Assembly: GCF_029258575.1 (NCBI RefSeq)
Contig: NZ_JARHYI010000017.1
Coordinates: 1-58,699 of the forward strand
From: Brachyspira sp.
GTDB taxonomy: Bacteria; Spirochaetota; Brachyspiria; Brachyspirales; Brachyspiraceae
Length of the DNA: 58,699 nucleotides
Direction of reading: 5' to 3'
The first letter of the stretch is position 1; each line of letters begins with the position of its first letter. A model generated the notes under the pieces. That model made no database searches, had not been told where the DNA came from, and saw only the letters and a program-made list of their open reading frames with translations. Of the stretch, positions 1 through 10,421 are shown in pieces. The translations under genes and the position numbers were made by a program.

Positions 1-4
1 ACGG

Positions 5-60
5 CACGTCCAAAGATGTTCAAATTCAATAGTAATCAGGTGAATGAAAATGACAGTAAA
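5..60 (+). repeat. Possible diverged LINE-1 ORF2 fragment (mammalian)
   Basis: The order of words around AAAGATGTTCAA, AGTAATCAGG and GAATGAAAAT follows the well-known mammalian L1 ORF2 3' segment (a CAAAGATG-TTCAAC-ATTAGTCATCAGG-AAATGCAAAT pattern) with many substitutions. This was recognised by eye only. It supports a mammalian origin for the left edge but could be chance similarity. Confidence 0.4.
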
Positions 61-189
61 ATGACACATGTGCAAAAGGGCTCTAACACTCGTGGCTAGT
101 GAGCATGTGCAGGAGAGGGCCTGCACTTGGCCTGGAGAAGAAGGAAGCTTTTGGAGGGAAGCATTCTAGAAATATCTATTAACACTTGA

Positions 190-251
190 TTTTTTTTTTT
201 TAAAGATTTTATTTGAGATAGAGTGAGTGCGAACTGGGGGAGGGGCAGAGG
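190..251 (-). mobile_element. CAN SINE (carnivore tRNA-Lys SINE), 3' end, antisense, truncated
   Basis: A run of 12 T (190-201) is followed by AAAGATTTTATTTGAGA, a GAGTGAGTGCGAAC stretch and GGGGGAGGGGCAGAGGG. This is the reverse complement of the 3' half of the carnivore-specific CAN/SINEC family: the A-tail, then the AATAAA/AAAATCTTT tail region, then the CT-rich body. The T run is therefore the SINE poly-A tail and not a bacterial terminator. The element breaks off where the L10 coding sequence starts, so its 5' half and one target-site duplication are missing. Confidence 0.8.
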
Positions 252-668
252 GTAGATTTAAGACGTGAATTAGCAAAGACTTCTTCTTCAATGAAAATAT
301 GTAAAAACTCTTTAGTTGATATTGCTTTAAAAGAGTTAGGCAGAGAAGTAAAAGATGAGATGTTCATTAATCCTACAGCTGTAGTATTTGCTAAGGAAGA
401 TGTACCTAGTGCAGCTAAAATAATAAGCGAAGCAGCTAAGAAAAATGACAAAATCAAAATCAAAGGCGGTTATATGGGTGAGGATTTACTTAACCCAGCA
501 GATGTTCAGGTAGTAGCAAATATTCCGCCAAGAGAAGTTCTTCTTTCTCATCTTGTTACAGCACTCGAGTCCCCTATATCAAGTTTGGCAAACAGTTTGC
601 AAAGTGTTATATCAGAACTTGCTTATGTGCTTGATAGTGTTGAAGAAGAAAAGAAAAAATCAGCTTAA
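252..668 (+). CDS. rplJ: 50S ribosomal protein L10, 5'-truncated by the chimeric join
   Basis: L10 forms the base of the ribosomal stalk and anchors L7/L12 dimers on the large subunit. The frame is open from about 252, reading V-D-L-R-R-E-L-A-K before the first internal ATG at 291, and this continues the family pattern LRxEL...KxxKNxLxxxAL. The true N-terminus (roughly 35-40 residues) is missing because bases 1-251 are foreign, so 291 is not the real start. The remaining 138 codons include the RNA-binding region and the C-terminal helix that binds L12 (the Lys/Glu-rich end EEEKKKSA). It is followed after 60 bp by rplL, the usual rplJL pair. The family is certain; the start is lost. Confidence 0.93.
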   Translation, partial: VDLRRELAKTSSSMKICKNSLVDIALKELGREVKDEMFINPTAVVFAKEDVPSAAKIISEAAKKNDKIKIKGGYMGEDLLNPADVQVVANIPPREVLLSHLVTALESPISSLANSLQSVISELAYVLDSVEEEKKKSA

Positions 669-728
669 TATGCTGGTAAATTATTAAATTAAAGAAAATT
701 ATTAAACAAATTTTTAAGGAGATAAAAA

Positions 729-1115
729 ATGGCTTTAAGTAAAGAAGAAATATTACAAGCAATAGAAGAAATGAAAGTTATAGAGCTTCATGAATTAGTA
801 GAAGCTATTAAAGAAAGATTCAATGTAACAGCAGCTATGCCAATTGCAGCAGTAGCAGCAGCTCCAGCAGCAGGCGGTGCAGCTCCAGCTGAAGAAGAGA
901 AAAATGAATTTGATATCATTCTTACAGGTTTTGATGCAGCTCAGAAAATTGCTCTTATTAAAGAAGTTAGAGCAGTTAGTGGTTTAGGCTTAAAAGAAGC
1001 TAAAGACGCTGTTGAAAAAGGTGGAGAAACTATCAAATCAGGTGTTTCTAAAGAAGAAGCTGCAGCTATTAAGAAACAATTAGAAGCAGCAGGCGGTAAA
1101 GTTGAAGTTAAATAA
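729..1115 (+). CDS. rplL: 50S ribosomal protein L7/L12
   Basis: A stalk protein that recruits translation GTPases. The 128 residues have the standard layout: an N-terminal helical dimerisation domain (about 1-35), an Ala/Pro/Gly-rich hinge (about 36-60, [15 protein letters not shown]) and the globular C-terminal domain with the conserved [12 protein letters not shown] stretch that contacts EF-G and EF-Tu. A good ribosome binding site, AAGGAG, lies about 7 bp before ATG 729. It sits between rplJ and rpoB, as in most bacteria, and is probably cotranscribed with both. Nothing is unusual in it. Confidence 0.98.
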   Translation: MALSKEEILQAIEEMKVIELHELVEAIKERFNVTAAMPIAAVAAAPAAGGAAPAEEEKNEFDIILTGFDAAQKIALIKEVRAVSGLGLKEAKDAVEKGGETIKSGVSKEEAAAIKKQLEAAGGKVEVK

Positions 1116-1159
1116 TTATTTTTGTAAATATATCATTAATTTATAATGATTCATATATT

Positions 1160-1190
1160 AAGGAGGGTATAAATATTTTGTACCCTTCTT
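1160..1190 (+). terminator. Hairpin in the rplL-rpoB gap, possible attenuator
   Basis: AAGGAGGGTA and TACCCTTCTT can pair (one G-U) around a loop of about 10 nt, 45 bp after the rplL stop. There is no U-tract afterwards, so it is not a full terminator. Attenuators or processing hairpins between rplL and rpoB are well known in other bacteria and reduce rpoBC relative to rplJL. The role here is inferred only from position. Confidence 0.35.
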
Positions 1191-1246
1191 ATTAGTGTAT
1201 TTAATCAAGTCAAAAAATAAAAGCGTAAATGCGGAGATCTTTTAAT

Positions 1247-4200
1247 ATGGTCAATAATATTCAGATAGATAATAAAGTATATCCTGAACGAGGGGTAGAG
1301 TTCGCTAAAAAATATAGGATAGAAAATGGACGCGTGAATTTTTCGCGTGCTGTTTCTGTAATAGAACCTCCTGATCTCCTCGCTATACAGAAAGAATCTT
1401 ATGAAAGTTTTCTTCAGAAGGATATACCTGAAAATAAAAGAAAAAATGAAGGATTACAGGAAGTATTAACTTCTATATTTCCTATAGTAGCATCTAATGA
1501 AAAAATGCAAATAGAGTTTATATCCTATTCTATAGGAGAGCCTAAAATTACAGAGAAAGAGGCTAGAAGAAGAGATAAAACTTATGCTTATCCTTTCAAA
1601 ATAAAGGTACAATTAACAGTAAGAGATCCTGAAAGAATCATAGAACAAGAAATATTCGTAGGTGATATACCAGCTATGACAGATAGAGGTACATTTATTG
1701 TTAATGGTGCTGAAAGAGTTATAGTTTCACAGATTCATAGATCTCCTGGTGTTGTTTTCAATCGCAGCGACAGAGATGCCATGTTCGTAGCTAAAATAAT
1801 CCCAGACAGAGGTACTTGGCTGGAATTTGAGCTTGATACTAAAAAAGATATAATGTATGTTAGAATAGATAGAAAGAAAAAACTTCCTGTTACTGTATTT
1901 TTAAGAGCTATAGGCATCACTACTAATGAAGAAATTTTAAAATTATTTTATGAAGTAGATAATATTTCATTAGAGAAACTTTCAGATGAAGAGAAGAAAG
2001 ATGCTTTAATAGGAAGACGTTCTTACTCTACTGTATTTGATACAGAAAACCCTGATGAAATTATATTAAATCCTGGGGAACTTATCAATACAAACCTTGC
2101 TGAAAGACTTTTAATGAGCGGAATTAAAGAAATATCCGTATTAAATATGGAAGCTATAAAAGATAATGTTACCATAATTAATACTTTAGATAAAGATAGT
2201 ACTAAAAATCAAGAAGAAGCATGTACAAAAATTTACAATGTTATAAGACCAGGAGAACCTGCTTTAATAGAAAATGTTGTGAGAACTTGTAATGATTTAG
2301 TATTTGATCCTAAATCTTATGCTTTGGGTGATGTAGGACGTTATAAATTAAATAAGAGATTGAATTTCCCTGAAAGTGAACAGGATAAAGTTTTAAGACA
2401 TAAAGATATAATCGAAACTATTCGTTTTTTAATAAAAGTATTCATTAATGAAGAGCAATTAGATGATATTGACCATTTAGGAAACAGACGCGTAAGAAGT
2501 GTAGGTGAATTATTATCTATACAAATAAAAACTGGTTTCACTAGAATGGAGCGTATAGCAAAAGAAAGAATGCAGATGCAGGATATGGAGGCTGTAACTC
2601 CTCAATCACTTGTAAGCATTAAACTTATACAGGCGGTAATAAAAGAATTCTTCGGTACAAATCAATTATCTCAGTTTATGGATCAGAATAATCCATTATC
2701 AGAGATTACACATAAAAGAAGGTTGAATGCTTTAGGTCAGGGTGGTCTTACAAGAGATAGAGCAGGTTTTGAGGTTCGTGATGTACACCATACCCACTAT
2801 GGTAAGATTTGTCCTATTGAAACTCCTGAAGGTCCAAATATAGGACTTATAGTTTCTCTTGCTACTTATGCTAAAATAAATAAACATGGTTTCTTAGAAA
2901 CTCCATATAGAAAAGTTGTTGATGGAAAGGTAACAGGTGAAATAGAATATCTAACAGCTCATGATGAGGAGAAATATCATATAGCAGATGCTAATGCTCC
3001 TTTAAATGAAGATGGTACTTTCAAAGATAATCTCATATCAACAAGATTCAGAAGTGAATTCCCATATTCTTCACCAGATCAAGTGCAGTATATGGATGTT
3101 TCACCTCAGCAGATAGTATCACTTTCAAGTTCATTGATACCATTCTTAGAGCATGACGATGCTAACAGAGCTTTAATGGGTTCAAACATGCAACGCCAAA
3201 GTGTACCTCTTTTATATCCAGAAGCTCCTATAGTAGGTACTGGAGTAGAGGCTAAAATTTGTCAGCCAGGTACAGGTATTGCTGTTCATGCTAAAAGAGC
3301 TGGTAAAGTTATTAAAGTTGTTCATAATGAAATAATTGTAAAACCTACTAAACAAAATAGTGATGATGATTTAGATGTTTATGAATTAGTAAAATATCAG
3401 AGAACTAACCAAGATACCAATTATCATCAAAGACCTGTTGTTAATGTTGGAGATGTTGTTAAGGCTGGAGGGCTTTTAGCTGATGGACCTGCTACAGATC
3501 ATGGTGAGTTAGCTTTGGGAAGAAATGTACTAGCAGCATTCATGATTTTTGAAGGGTACAACTTCGAGGACGCTATACTTTTAAGCAGAAGATTAGTACA
3601 AGAAGATGTATTTACTTCTATTCATATAGAAGAGTTTTCAACAGAAGCTAGGGAAACTAAACTAGATAGAGAAAATATTACTAGAGATATACCTAATGTA
3701 TCAGATGCTGCATTCAAAAATTTAGATGAAAGAGGTATTGTAAGAATAGGTGCTAAGGTAAAGGCTGGAGATATATTAGTAGGTAAAGTAACCCCTAAAG
3801 GTGAAACAGAAATTACTCCAGAATATAGACTTCTTCATTCTATATTCGGTGAAAAGGCTAGAGATGTAAAAGATTCTTCTTTAAGAGTACCACATGGTAA
3901 AGACGGTACTGTTATAGATGTAAGAGTTTACAGCAGAGAAAATGGTGATGAATTAAAGCCTGGTGTAGAGGAAGTTGTAAAAGTTTTTGTTGCTAAAAAG
4001 CGTATTATACAGGAAGGCGATAAAATGGCAGGAAGACATGGTAACAAAGGGGTAGTTGCTAGAATTATGCCTATAGAGGACATGCCTTTCTTGGAAGACG
4101 GTACTCCTGTAGATATATGTCTTAACCCATTAGGTGTACCTTCTCGTATGAATATTGGTCAGGTAATTGAGATGCTTTTAGGCTGGTCTGGTCATAAAAT

Positions 4201-4768
4201 GGGACTTAAATATGCATGTCCTGTATTTGAAGGTCCTAAAGAGGAGGCTTTAAGAGAAGCTTTTGTTGCAAGCGGTATGAATGCTAATGGTAAAGTTAGA
4301 CTTTATGATGGAAGAACAGGCGAGCCTTTCAAAAATGATGTAGCTGTGGGATATATGTATATGCTTAAGCTTAATCACTTAGTTGAAGATAAGGTGCATG
4401 CAAGAAGTACAGGTCCTTACTCTCTTGTTACTCAGCAGCCTCTTGGAGGTAAATCTCAATTCGGAGGTCAGAGATTAGGAGAGATGGAAGTATGGGCATT
4501 AGAGGCTTATGGAGCTGCTAATATGCTTCAGGAATTCTTAACTGTTAAATCAGATGATATGACAGGACGTGCTAGAATATATGAATCTATAGTTAAAGGC
4601 GATGTTATATCCTCTCCTGGTATACCAGAGAGCTTTAATGTATTAGTTCAGGAACTTAGAGGTTTAGGTCTTAATATTACTATTCATGATGAAGATGGCA
4701 ATCAGCTTCCTTCTACTGAAAAAGAGCTTAGACAAAAAACTAAGAAACAAACCAAGATTTTTAAATAA
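1247..4768 (+). CDS. rpoB: DNA-directed RNA polymerase subunit beta
   Basis: Beta subunit of RNA polymerase, 1173 residues from this start. I chose ATG 1247 rather than ATG 1229 because GGAG (1233-1236) is well placed for 1247 and nothing suitable precedes 1229. The rifampicin-binding cluster is easy to read (QLSQFMDQNNPLSEITHKRR, then LNALGQGGLTRDRAGFEV). Within it, Asn (codon 2726-2728, residue 494) replaces the Ser equivalent to E. coli Ser531, a change described in naturally rifampicin-resistant spirochaetes. The C-terminal part has the conserved GDKMAGRHGNKG and the QQPLGGKSQFGGQRLGEME segment. It is followed 19 bp later by rpoC. Confidence 0.98.
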   Translation: MVNNIQIDNKVYPERGVEFAKKYRIENGRVNFSRAVSVIEPPDLLAIQKESYESFLQKDIPENKRKNEGLQEVLTSIFPIVASNEKMQIEFISYSIGEPKITEKEARRRDKTYAYPFKIKVQLTVRDPERIIEQEIFVGDIPAMTDRGTFIVNGAERVIVSQIHRSPGVVFNRSDRDAMFVAKIIPDRGTWLEFELDTKKDIMYVRIDRKKKLPVTVFLRAIGITTNEEILKLFYEVDNISLEKLSDEEKKDALIGRRSYSTVFDTENPDEIILNPGELINTNLAERLLMSGIKEISVLNMEAIKDNVTIINTLDKDSTKNQEEACTKIYNVIRPGEPALIENVVRTCNDLVFDPKSYALGDVGRYKLNKRLNFPESEQDKVLRHKDIIETIRFLIKVFINEEQLDDIDHLGNRRVRSVGELLSIQIKTGFTRMERIAKERMQMQDMEAVTPQSLVSIKLIQAVIKEFFGTNQLSQFMDQNNPLSEITHKRRLNALGQGGLTRDRAGFEVRDVHHTHYGKICPIETPEGPNIGLIVSLATYAKINKHGFLETPYRKVVDGKVTGEIEYLTAHDEEKYHIADANAPLNEDGTFKDNLISTRFRSEFPYSSPDQVQYMDVSPQQIVSLSSSLIPFLEHDDANRALMGSNMQRQSVPLLYPEAPIVGTGVEAKICQPGTGIAVHAKRAGKVIKVVHNEIIVKPTKQNSDDDLDVYELVKYQRTNQDTNYHQRPVVNVGDVVKAGGLLADGPATDHGELALGRNVLAAFMIFEGYNFEDAILLSRRLVQEDVFTSIHIEEFSTEARETKLDRENITRDIPNVSDAAFKNLDERGIVRIGAKVKAGDILVGKVTPKGETEITPEYRLLHSIFGEKARDVKDSSLRVPHGKDGTVIDVRVYSRENGDELKPGVEEVVKVFVAKKRIIQEGDKMAGRHGNKGVVARIMPIEDMPFLEDGTPVDICLNPLGVPSRMNIGQVIEMLLGWSGHKMGLKYACPVFEGPKEEALREAFVASGMNANGKVRLYDGRTGEPFKNDVAVGYMYMLKLNHLVEDKVHARSTGPYSLVTQQPLGGKSQFGGQRLGEMEVWALEAYGAANMLQEFLTVKSDDMTGRARIYESIVKGDVISSPGIPESFNVLVQELRGLGLNITIHDEDGNQLPSTEKELRQKTKKQTKIFK

Positions 4769-4787
4769 TTAGGAGAAGTTTAAGTAT

Positions 4788-7700
4788 ATGCAATTTTCAA
4801 ACTTTGACCAAATAAAAATTAGTATAGCAAGTCCTCAGGTTATGAGAGAATGGAGTTATGGTGAAGTAAAAAAACCAGAAACTATTAACTATAGAACTCT
4901 AAGACCTGAAAGAGATGGACTTTTTTGTGAGAAGATATTCGGAACTACAAAAGAATATGAATGTTACTGCGGTAAGTTTAAAAGCATTCGTTATAAAGGT
5001 GTAGTTTGTGATAAATGTGGAGTTGAAGTTACTCATTTCAAAGTTAGAAGAGAGAGAATGGGGCATATAGAATTGGCTGCTCCTGTTGCTCATATTTGGT
5101 ATTATAGAAACACTCCTTCAAGAATAGGACTTCTTTTAAATATGAATATTGCTCATTTAAGAAGTGTACTTTATTTTGAAAGATATGTTGTTATTGATGC
5201 TGGAGATAGTACATATTCTAAAGGAGATCTTTTAACTGAAGAAGAGTATAATGAGGCTTTAGATAGATATGGTGATAATATTCGTATAGGTATAGGTGCT
5301 GAGGGCATAAGAGATATGCTTAAAGACCTTGATATGGATGAAGAAATCAGAAAACTTAGAGAGGAAATGATTAAAAAAGGTGAAAAGAGTGATAGGCGTC
5401 TTAGAAAGCGTCTTGAAATATTTGAAGACTTCAAAGCAAGCGGAAATGATCCTACTTGGATGATACTTGATGTAGTTCCAGTAATTCCTCCTGATTTAAG
5501 ACCTATGGTTCAGCTTGATGGTGGAAGATTTGCTACTTCAGACTTGAATGACCTATACAGAAGAGTAATAAATAGAAATATTCGTTTAAGAAGATTATTG
5601 GTATTAAGAGCACCTGATATTATCATAAGAAATGAAAAAAGAATGCTTCAGGAGGCTGTTGATGCTTTATTTGATAATAGCAGAAGAAAGAAAGTTGTTA
5701 AAGGACCTGGAAACAGACCTTTAAAATCTCTTTCCGATATGCTTAAAGGTAAACAGGGACGTTTCAGACAGAATCTTTTAGGTAAACGTGTTGACTACTC
5801 AGGACGTTCGGTTATTGTTGCAGGTCCTAGATTAAAAATGCATCAATGCGGACTTCCTAAAAAAATGGCTGTTGAATTATTCAAGCCTTTCATTATGAAA
5901 AAATTAGTTGAAATTAATTCAGCTCATAATATAAAATCTGCTAAGAGATTCGTAGAAGAGGGCAGAGAAGAAGTTTGGGGTGTATTAGAGGATATTGCTA
6001 AAGAACATCCTGTACTTTTAAATAGAGCCCCTACACTTCACAGATTGGGTATTCAGGCATTTGAACCTGTACTCGTTGAAGGAAAGGCTATTCAACTTCA
6101 CCCATTAGTTTGTCATGCTTATAATGCTGACTTTGACGGAGACCAGATGGCTGTTCATACTCCTCTTTCTGCTGAAGCTCAGATTGAGGCTTGGACTTTG
6201 ATGCTTGCTCCTCATAATATATTAAACCCTGCTAATGGTGAGCCTATTGTAAACCCTACTCAGGATATAGTTTTGGGTATAAGTTATTTAACTAAATTGA
6301 GAACTGGTATTAAAGGTGAGGGAAAAATATTCTCATCTCCTAAAGATGCTTTGCTTGCTTATGATAATAATTTGGTTGAGCTTGAATCAAGAATTAAAGT
6401 TTTAATGAAAAATAAGGACGGAGAGGAAGAATTCATTGAAACTTCTGTTGGAAGAATAAAATTCAATGAAGTTATTCCTGAAGATTTCAGATATCAGAAT
6501 AGAGATTTTAACAGTAAAGATTTAGCTAAATTTATTCATGAAGTATATTTGAAACATGGCACAGCGGTAACAGTTAATATGCTTGATGATATTAAAGAAT
6601 TAGGATACCAAAGTGCTACAGTATTCGGTTCTACTATTTCTATTGCTGATATTCTTATACCTCCAATGAAGAAACAGGAGATAGAAGAGGCTACTAAACA
6701 GGTAGAGTTCATAGAAAATCAGTATATGAACGGTATTATCACTACAGATGAGAAAAAGCAGAAGGTTATGGACCTTTGGACAACTGTTGAAGGTAAAATA
6801 ACTGAAGCTATGATGGATAATTTAAGACAAGATCAAGATGGATTTAATCCTGTATATATAATGGCAGATTCAGGAGCTAGAGGTTCTAAACAGCAGATAA
6901 GACAGCTTGCTAGTATGAGAGGACTTATGGCTAAACCTTCTGGAGAGATTATTGAACTTCCTATTATTTCAAACTTTAAAGAAGGTCTTACCGTACAGGA
7001 ATACTTTATTTCTACTCACGGTGCTAGAAAAGGTCTTGCCGATACTGCATTAAAAACTTCAAGTGCTGGTTATCTTACTAGAAAATTGGTAGATGTTGCT
7101 ATAGGAGTTGTTGTTTCAGAGCATGACTGTGGTACTGTTAAAGGTATTTCTATAGAAGCTATTAAAAATGGAGATGAAATCAAAAAATCTCTTAAAGAAC
7201 GTGTTGTAGGATTCTTCACAAGCGAACATATATATAATCCTGTTACGAAAGAACTTATATGTTCTGCAAATACAGAAATTACAGAAGAAATAGGCGATTT
7301 AATTGAAAAAGCTGGTATAGAAAAAATATATATAAGACATCCTCTTACTTGTGAAAGCAGAATGGGTGTATGTCAGAAATGTTATGGAAGAAGTTTATCT
7401 ACTAATAATCTTGCTTCTATTGGTGAAGCTGTAGGAGTAGTTGCTGCTCAAAGTATAGGTCAGCCCGGTACGCAGCTTACAATGAGAACTTTCCACATCG
7501 GAGGAGTTGCTACTCAGATGGTAGAGGAAAATGAGATAAAAGTTACATATCCTATATATATAGAACAGTTATCTAATTATGTTATTCAGCCTAATGGTAT
7601 TAAGATAACAGCTAGAAAGGGTGATTTAATTATTAGAAGAGTTTTAGATAAATGGGAAAAATCTTCATTAAAAGATATTTCTGCTGAAAATAATTCTAAA

Positions 7701-8990
7701 GTACTTATTGGTGATGTTATAGCTGTTCTTAAAGATGGTACAGAAATTAAAGCTACTCATAATGGTACTTTCAAAATCACTGATGATGAGAAATATATAA
7801 TGATTACAGGTAATAAGCATACAATCGTTATTAAAGTAGGTAGTGAATATAAAGTAGATGAACATGTATTTATAGAAGCTAATACTGTTATAGCTAGTTT
7901 TGATACTTATAATGAACCTATCATTTCAGAAAAAGCTGGTATTGTGAGATATCAGGATATAATACCTGGAAGAACATTAATTGAAGAGATAGACGATCAA
8001 ACAGGTAATAAAACTAATATTATTCAAGAGTTTAAAGATGCAAGTATGCAGCCTAAAATATTAATTGTAGGCGATGATGATACTTTTGAAACTGATATAC
8101 CTAATGGTGCTCAACTTATGGTTGAAAACAATCAAAAAGTTGAAATCGGAGAGGTTATCGCTAAAACTACTCGTATACAGCAGAAGAGTAGAGATATTAC
8201 TGGAGGTCTTCCAAGAGTACAGGAATTGCTTGAAGCCCAGAAGCCTAAAGATACTGCTATTATTGCTGGTATTGATGGAGAGGTTGAAATAGGTGGTTCT
8301 CATAAGGGTAAAAAAATAGTTAAAATCAGAAATGAATTTGATGAAACTAAACATTTAGTCCCTAATGCTAAAATGCTTCTTGTAAGAAATGGGGACCAAG
8401 TAAAAACAGGTACTCAATTATGTGCTGGTAAAATTAACCCTCATGATATATTGGAAACTCAGGGAGATTTGGCTTTACAGACTTATTTACTTGAGGAGAT
8501 TCAGACTGTATATAATCAGCAGGGTGTAGGGATTAATGATAAGCACTTCGCTCTTATAATTAGACAGATGCTTAGAAGACTTGAAATAACTGATCCTGGC
8601 GATACTAAATATATTGTTGGACAGTATGTTGACAAATATGAATTTGAAGAGGAAAATAAACGTTATGAAGAAGCAGGTGGTTCTCCTGCAAGTGGTAAGC
8701 CAGTGCTTTTAGGATTAACTAAAGCTGCTCTTAATACAGAAAGCTTTATATCTTCTGCTTCATTCCAAGAAACTACTAAAGTTCTAACTAATGCAGCTAT
8801 TAAGGGTAAAGTTGATAAATTACTTGGACTTAAAGAAAATGTTATCATAGGTCATTTGATTCCTGCTGGTACTGGTGTGAAACTTTATAATAAACTTCAT
8901 GTTTATAATAAAGAAAGCGGGGACTTGGATAAAAAAGATAGCATAGATAATAGTTCTAAAGAAGAAGAAGTTATACAAATGACTGTATAA
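4788..8990 (+). CDS. rpoC: DNA-directed RNA polymerase subunit beta'
   Basis: The 1400-residue catalytic subunit of RNA polymerase. The active-site loop [12 protein letters not shown] is at residues 446-457, with the three Mg-binding aspartates at 448, 450 and 452. The N-terminal zinc ribbon is visible as CYCG...CDKCG (about residues 58-75) and the second zinc site as C...[11 protein letters not shown] in the C-terminal half. AGGAG precedes the ATG by about 10 bp. It forms an operon with rpoB. The length and domains are normal for spirochaetes. Confidence 0.98.
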   Translation: MQFSNFDQIKISIASPQVMREWSYGEVKKPETINYRTLRPERDGLFCEKIFGTTKEYECYCGKFKSIRYKGVVCDKCGVEVTHFKVRRERMGHIELAAPVAHIWYYRNTPSRIGLLLNMNIAHLRSVLYFERYVVIDAGDSTYSKGDLLTEEEYNEALDRYGDNIRIGIGAEGIRDMLKDLDMDEEIRKLREEMIKKGEKSDRRLRKRLEIFEDFKASGNDPTWMILDVVPVIPPDLRPMVQLDGGRFATSDLNDLYRRVINRNIRLRRLLVLRAPDIIIRNEKRMLQEAVDALFDNSRRKKVVKGPGNRPLKSLSDMLKGKQGRFRQNLLGKRVDYSGRSVIVAGPRLKMHQCGLPKKMAVELFKPFIMKKLVEINSAHNIKSAKRFVEEGREEVWGVLEDIAKEHPVLLNRAPTLHRLGIQAFEPVLVEGKAIQLHPLVCHAYNADFDGDQMAVHTPLSAEAQIEAWTLMLAPHNILNPANGEPIVNPTQDIVLGISYLTKLRTGIKGEGKIFSSPKDALLAYDNNLVELESRIKVLMKNKDGEEEFIETSVGRIKFNEVIPEDFRYQNRDFNSKDLAKFIHEVYLKHGTAVTVNMLDDIKELGYQSATVFGSTISIADILIPPMKKQEIEEATKQVEFIENQYMNGIITTDEKKQKVMDLWTTVEGKITEAMMDNLRQDQDGFNPVYIMADSGARGSKQQIRQLASMRGLMAKPSGEIIELPIISNFKEGLTVQEYFISTHGARKGLADTALKTSSAGYLTRKLVDVAIGVVVSEHDCGTVKGISIEAIKNGDEIKKSLKERVVGFFTSEHIYNPVTKELICSANTEITEEIGDLIEKAGIEKIYIRHPLTCESRMGVCQKCYGRSLSTNNLASIGEAVGVVAAQSIGQPGTQLTMRTFHIGGVATQMVEENEIKVTYPIYIEQLSNYVIQPNGIKITARKGDLIIRRVLDKWEKSSLKDISAENNSKVLIGDVIAVLKDGTEIKATHNGTFKITDDEKYIMITGNKHTIVIKVGSEYKVDEHVFIEANTVIASFDTYNEPIISEKAGIVRYQDIIPGRTLIEEIDDQTGNKTNIIQEFKDASMQPKILIVGDDDTFETDIPNGAQLMVENNQKVEIGEVIAKTTRIQQKSRDITGGLPRVQELLEAQKPKDTAIIAGIDGEVEIGGSHKGKKIVKIRNEFDETKHLVPNAKMLLVRNGDQVKTGTQLCAGKINPHDILETQGDLALQTYLLEEIQTVYNQQGVGINDKHFALIIRQMLRRLEITDPGDTKYIVGQYVDKYEFEEENKRYEEAGGSPASGKPVLLGLTKAALNTESFISSASFQETTKVLTNAAIKGKVDKLLGLKENVIIGHLIPAGTGVKLYNKLHVYNKESGDLDKKDSIDNSSKEEEVIQMTV

Positions 8991-9092
8991 ATAAATTTTA
9001 ATGGTAAAAGAGGTTTTCATTTATATGAGAGCGTCTTTTATTATGTATGATAAAAAATAATAGAACAAAATAAATATAAAAAGTATTATAAA

Positions 9093-10034
9093 ATGATAAG
9101 AAAAATTAATAAAATGCCTTTGGCTCTTACAGGTTTAGCACTTGGTGTAGGTGGTATATTTAATGCTTGGACTATATTTACAGGTATTAAATATTTTGCA
9201 TATACTGGTGCTGTGATTTCATCTATTTTAATATTAACAATTATAACTAAAATATTTTCTTCATTCGGAGATTTTATTAATGATTTAAAGCATCCTGTGG
9301 CAGGAAGTACTATTCCTACACTTGATATGGCTTTTATGGTAATATCATCTTCTGTGGTGCAGTTTATAAGACCTTTGGGTGTTGCTATGTGGTTTACCGC
9401 TATAGCTATACATGTAATATTTTCTTTTACATTTTTAGCTCATAGGATAAATTTAAAAGATTTGCATCATATGGTACCAAGCTGGTTTGTTCCGCCTGTG
9501 GGTATAGTGGTGGCTGCTGTTACGGGTTCTAATATGGGTTTTCCTCAGGTTTCTCAGGCTATAGTTTATATAGGAACTGCGATTTATATTATAATATTTC
9601 CATTTATATTTTATAGAATTATTTTTCATGAACCTTTGCCTGATGACAAATTTCCCGCATTTGCTGTAATGGGAGCTCCTGCTAATCTTTGTTTATGCGG
9701 ATATTTAACGGCCTTTCCAACTTATAATACTGCTGTACTTAATTTCCTTTTGGGATTGGGGTTATTTACTACATTTAAAGTTTATTTATCTCTTATAAGG
9801 GCTTTCAGAATAAAATTCATTCCCTTATTTGCAGCATATACTTTCCCTTTGGCTATTGGTGCTCAGGCCTTACTTAAATATGCTAATTATTCACAAAGTA
9901 TTGGAGGAGAGTATTTTTATATATGGAATACTATTGCTATACTTGAGCTTATAATTGCAAGTATGATGATAGCTTATGTTTTCATTAATATGATATTCTT
10001 TGTTCATAATAATGTGATAAAAGATAGTAAGTGA
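9093..10034 (+). CDS. TDT-family (TehA/SLAC1-like) transporter
   Basis: The 313-residue integral membrane protein has about ten predicted hydrophobic helices and little else. Conserved segments such as PTLDMAFMVISS, a GVAMWFTAI helix and the long central WFVPPVGIVVAAVTG segment match the telurite-resistance/dicarboxylate transporter (TDT) superfamily, often annotated in Firmicutes and spirochaetes as exfoliative toxin A/B-like. Known relatives move anions such as malate, sulfite or chloride; the substrate cannot be told here. It stands alone after rpoC with about 100 bp between, and its ribosome binding site is poor. The name exfoliative toxin would be misleading, since no protease motif is present. 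Confidence 0.8.
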   Translation: MIRKINKMPLALTGLALGVGGIFNAWTIFTGIKYFAYTGAVISSILILTIITKIFSSFGDFINDLKHPVAGSTIPTLDMAFMVISSSVVQFIRPLGVAMWFTAIAIHVIFSFTFLAHRINLKDLHHMVPSWFVPPVGIVVAAVTGSNMGFPQVSQAIVYIGTAIYIIIFPFIFYRIIFHEPLPDDKFPAFAVMGAPANLCLCGYLTAFPTYNTAVLNFLLGLGLFTTFKVYLSLIRAFRIKFIPLFAAYTFPLAIGAQALLKYANYSQSIGGEYFYIWNTIAILELIIASMMIAYVFINMIFFVHNNVIKDSK

Positions 10035-10040
10035 TATTAA

Positions 10041-10371
10041 TATTATGAGGTTGATATATCTAAACAAAAACAAGTTATAGAAAAATTATATAAATATTGT
10101 GTTAATAACAATCAATTTGTATTTGATAATGAATTAATTAAAAAATTTTCTAATGTATTTAGTGAAGCTTTTTATAGAATCATCTACTAAAAAAATGATA
10201 CTATTTTTTATTTTGTTTGGAGGAAGCGGATCTGAAATATCTCTTTGTAAAAAGTTAGAGAGAACTTTTATATCATGTGAATTAAATAAACAATACTATG
10301 ATATGATAATAGATAGAATAAATAATAACGGCAAAATAAAAGATTGTTATGCTGTCTATGATGCAAAATAA
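10041..10371 (+). pseudogene. Scar of a restriction-modification locus (endonuclease start joined to methyltransferase end)
   Basis: Two unrelated gene fragments abut here. The first (about 10050-10189) reads KQKQVIEKLYKYCVNNN followed by QFVFDNELIKKFSN, which resembles the N-terminus of type II restriction endonucleases, but has no start codon in frame. The second (about 10190-10371) reads FGGSGSEISLCKKLERT and then ELNKQYYDMIIDRINNNGKI, the C-terminal SAM-binding motif I and last helix of a beta-class DNA methyltransferase (normally D-P-F-G-G-S-G-S). The catalytic DPPY part and the front of the gene are missing. It looks like the residue of a large internal deletion in an R-M pair. A short product from 10153 is unlikely to work. 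Confidence 0.6.
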
Positions 10372-10421
10372 ATTATTCCAAAAACAATTGTTTTAATTAA
10401 ATTATTTTTTATAAATACAAA

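Larger units (their letters stand above)
1..251. other. Host (carnivore) DNA joined to the bacterial contig
   Basis: This segment has none of the features of the rest of the window: it is much richer in G+C, has no bacterial gene, and ends with a retroposon typical of Carnivora. Bacterial coding sequence (L10 protein) starts abruptly at about 252, in mid-gene. The left part (about 5-60) resembles the 3' part of LINE-1 ORF2 in diverged form, and 190-251 is an antisense CAN SINE. The simplest reading is a chimeric read or assembly join with host DNA from the sampled animal, not a natural insertion. The exact join is uncertain by a few bases because the two sides share bases around 249-254. Confidence 0.85.

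Noticed and set aside
190-201. A T-run that could be a terminator
   Set aside because: There is no hairpin before it and it is continuous with a carnivore SINE tail, so it is a retroposon poly-A tract on the other strand.
291-668. A complete short L10 starting at ATG 291
   Set aside because: The frame is open upstream and continues the L10 family pattern (DLRREL); the N-terminus is cut by the foreign join.
9093-10034. Exfoliative toxin A/B
   Set aside because: Names of this type come from an old misannotation. The protein is an all-helical membrane transporter with no protease residues.
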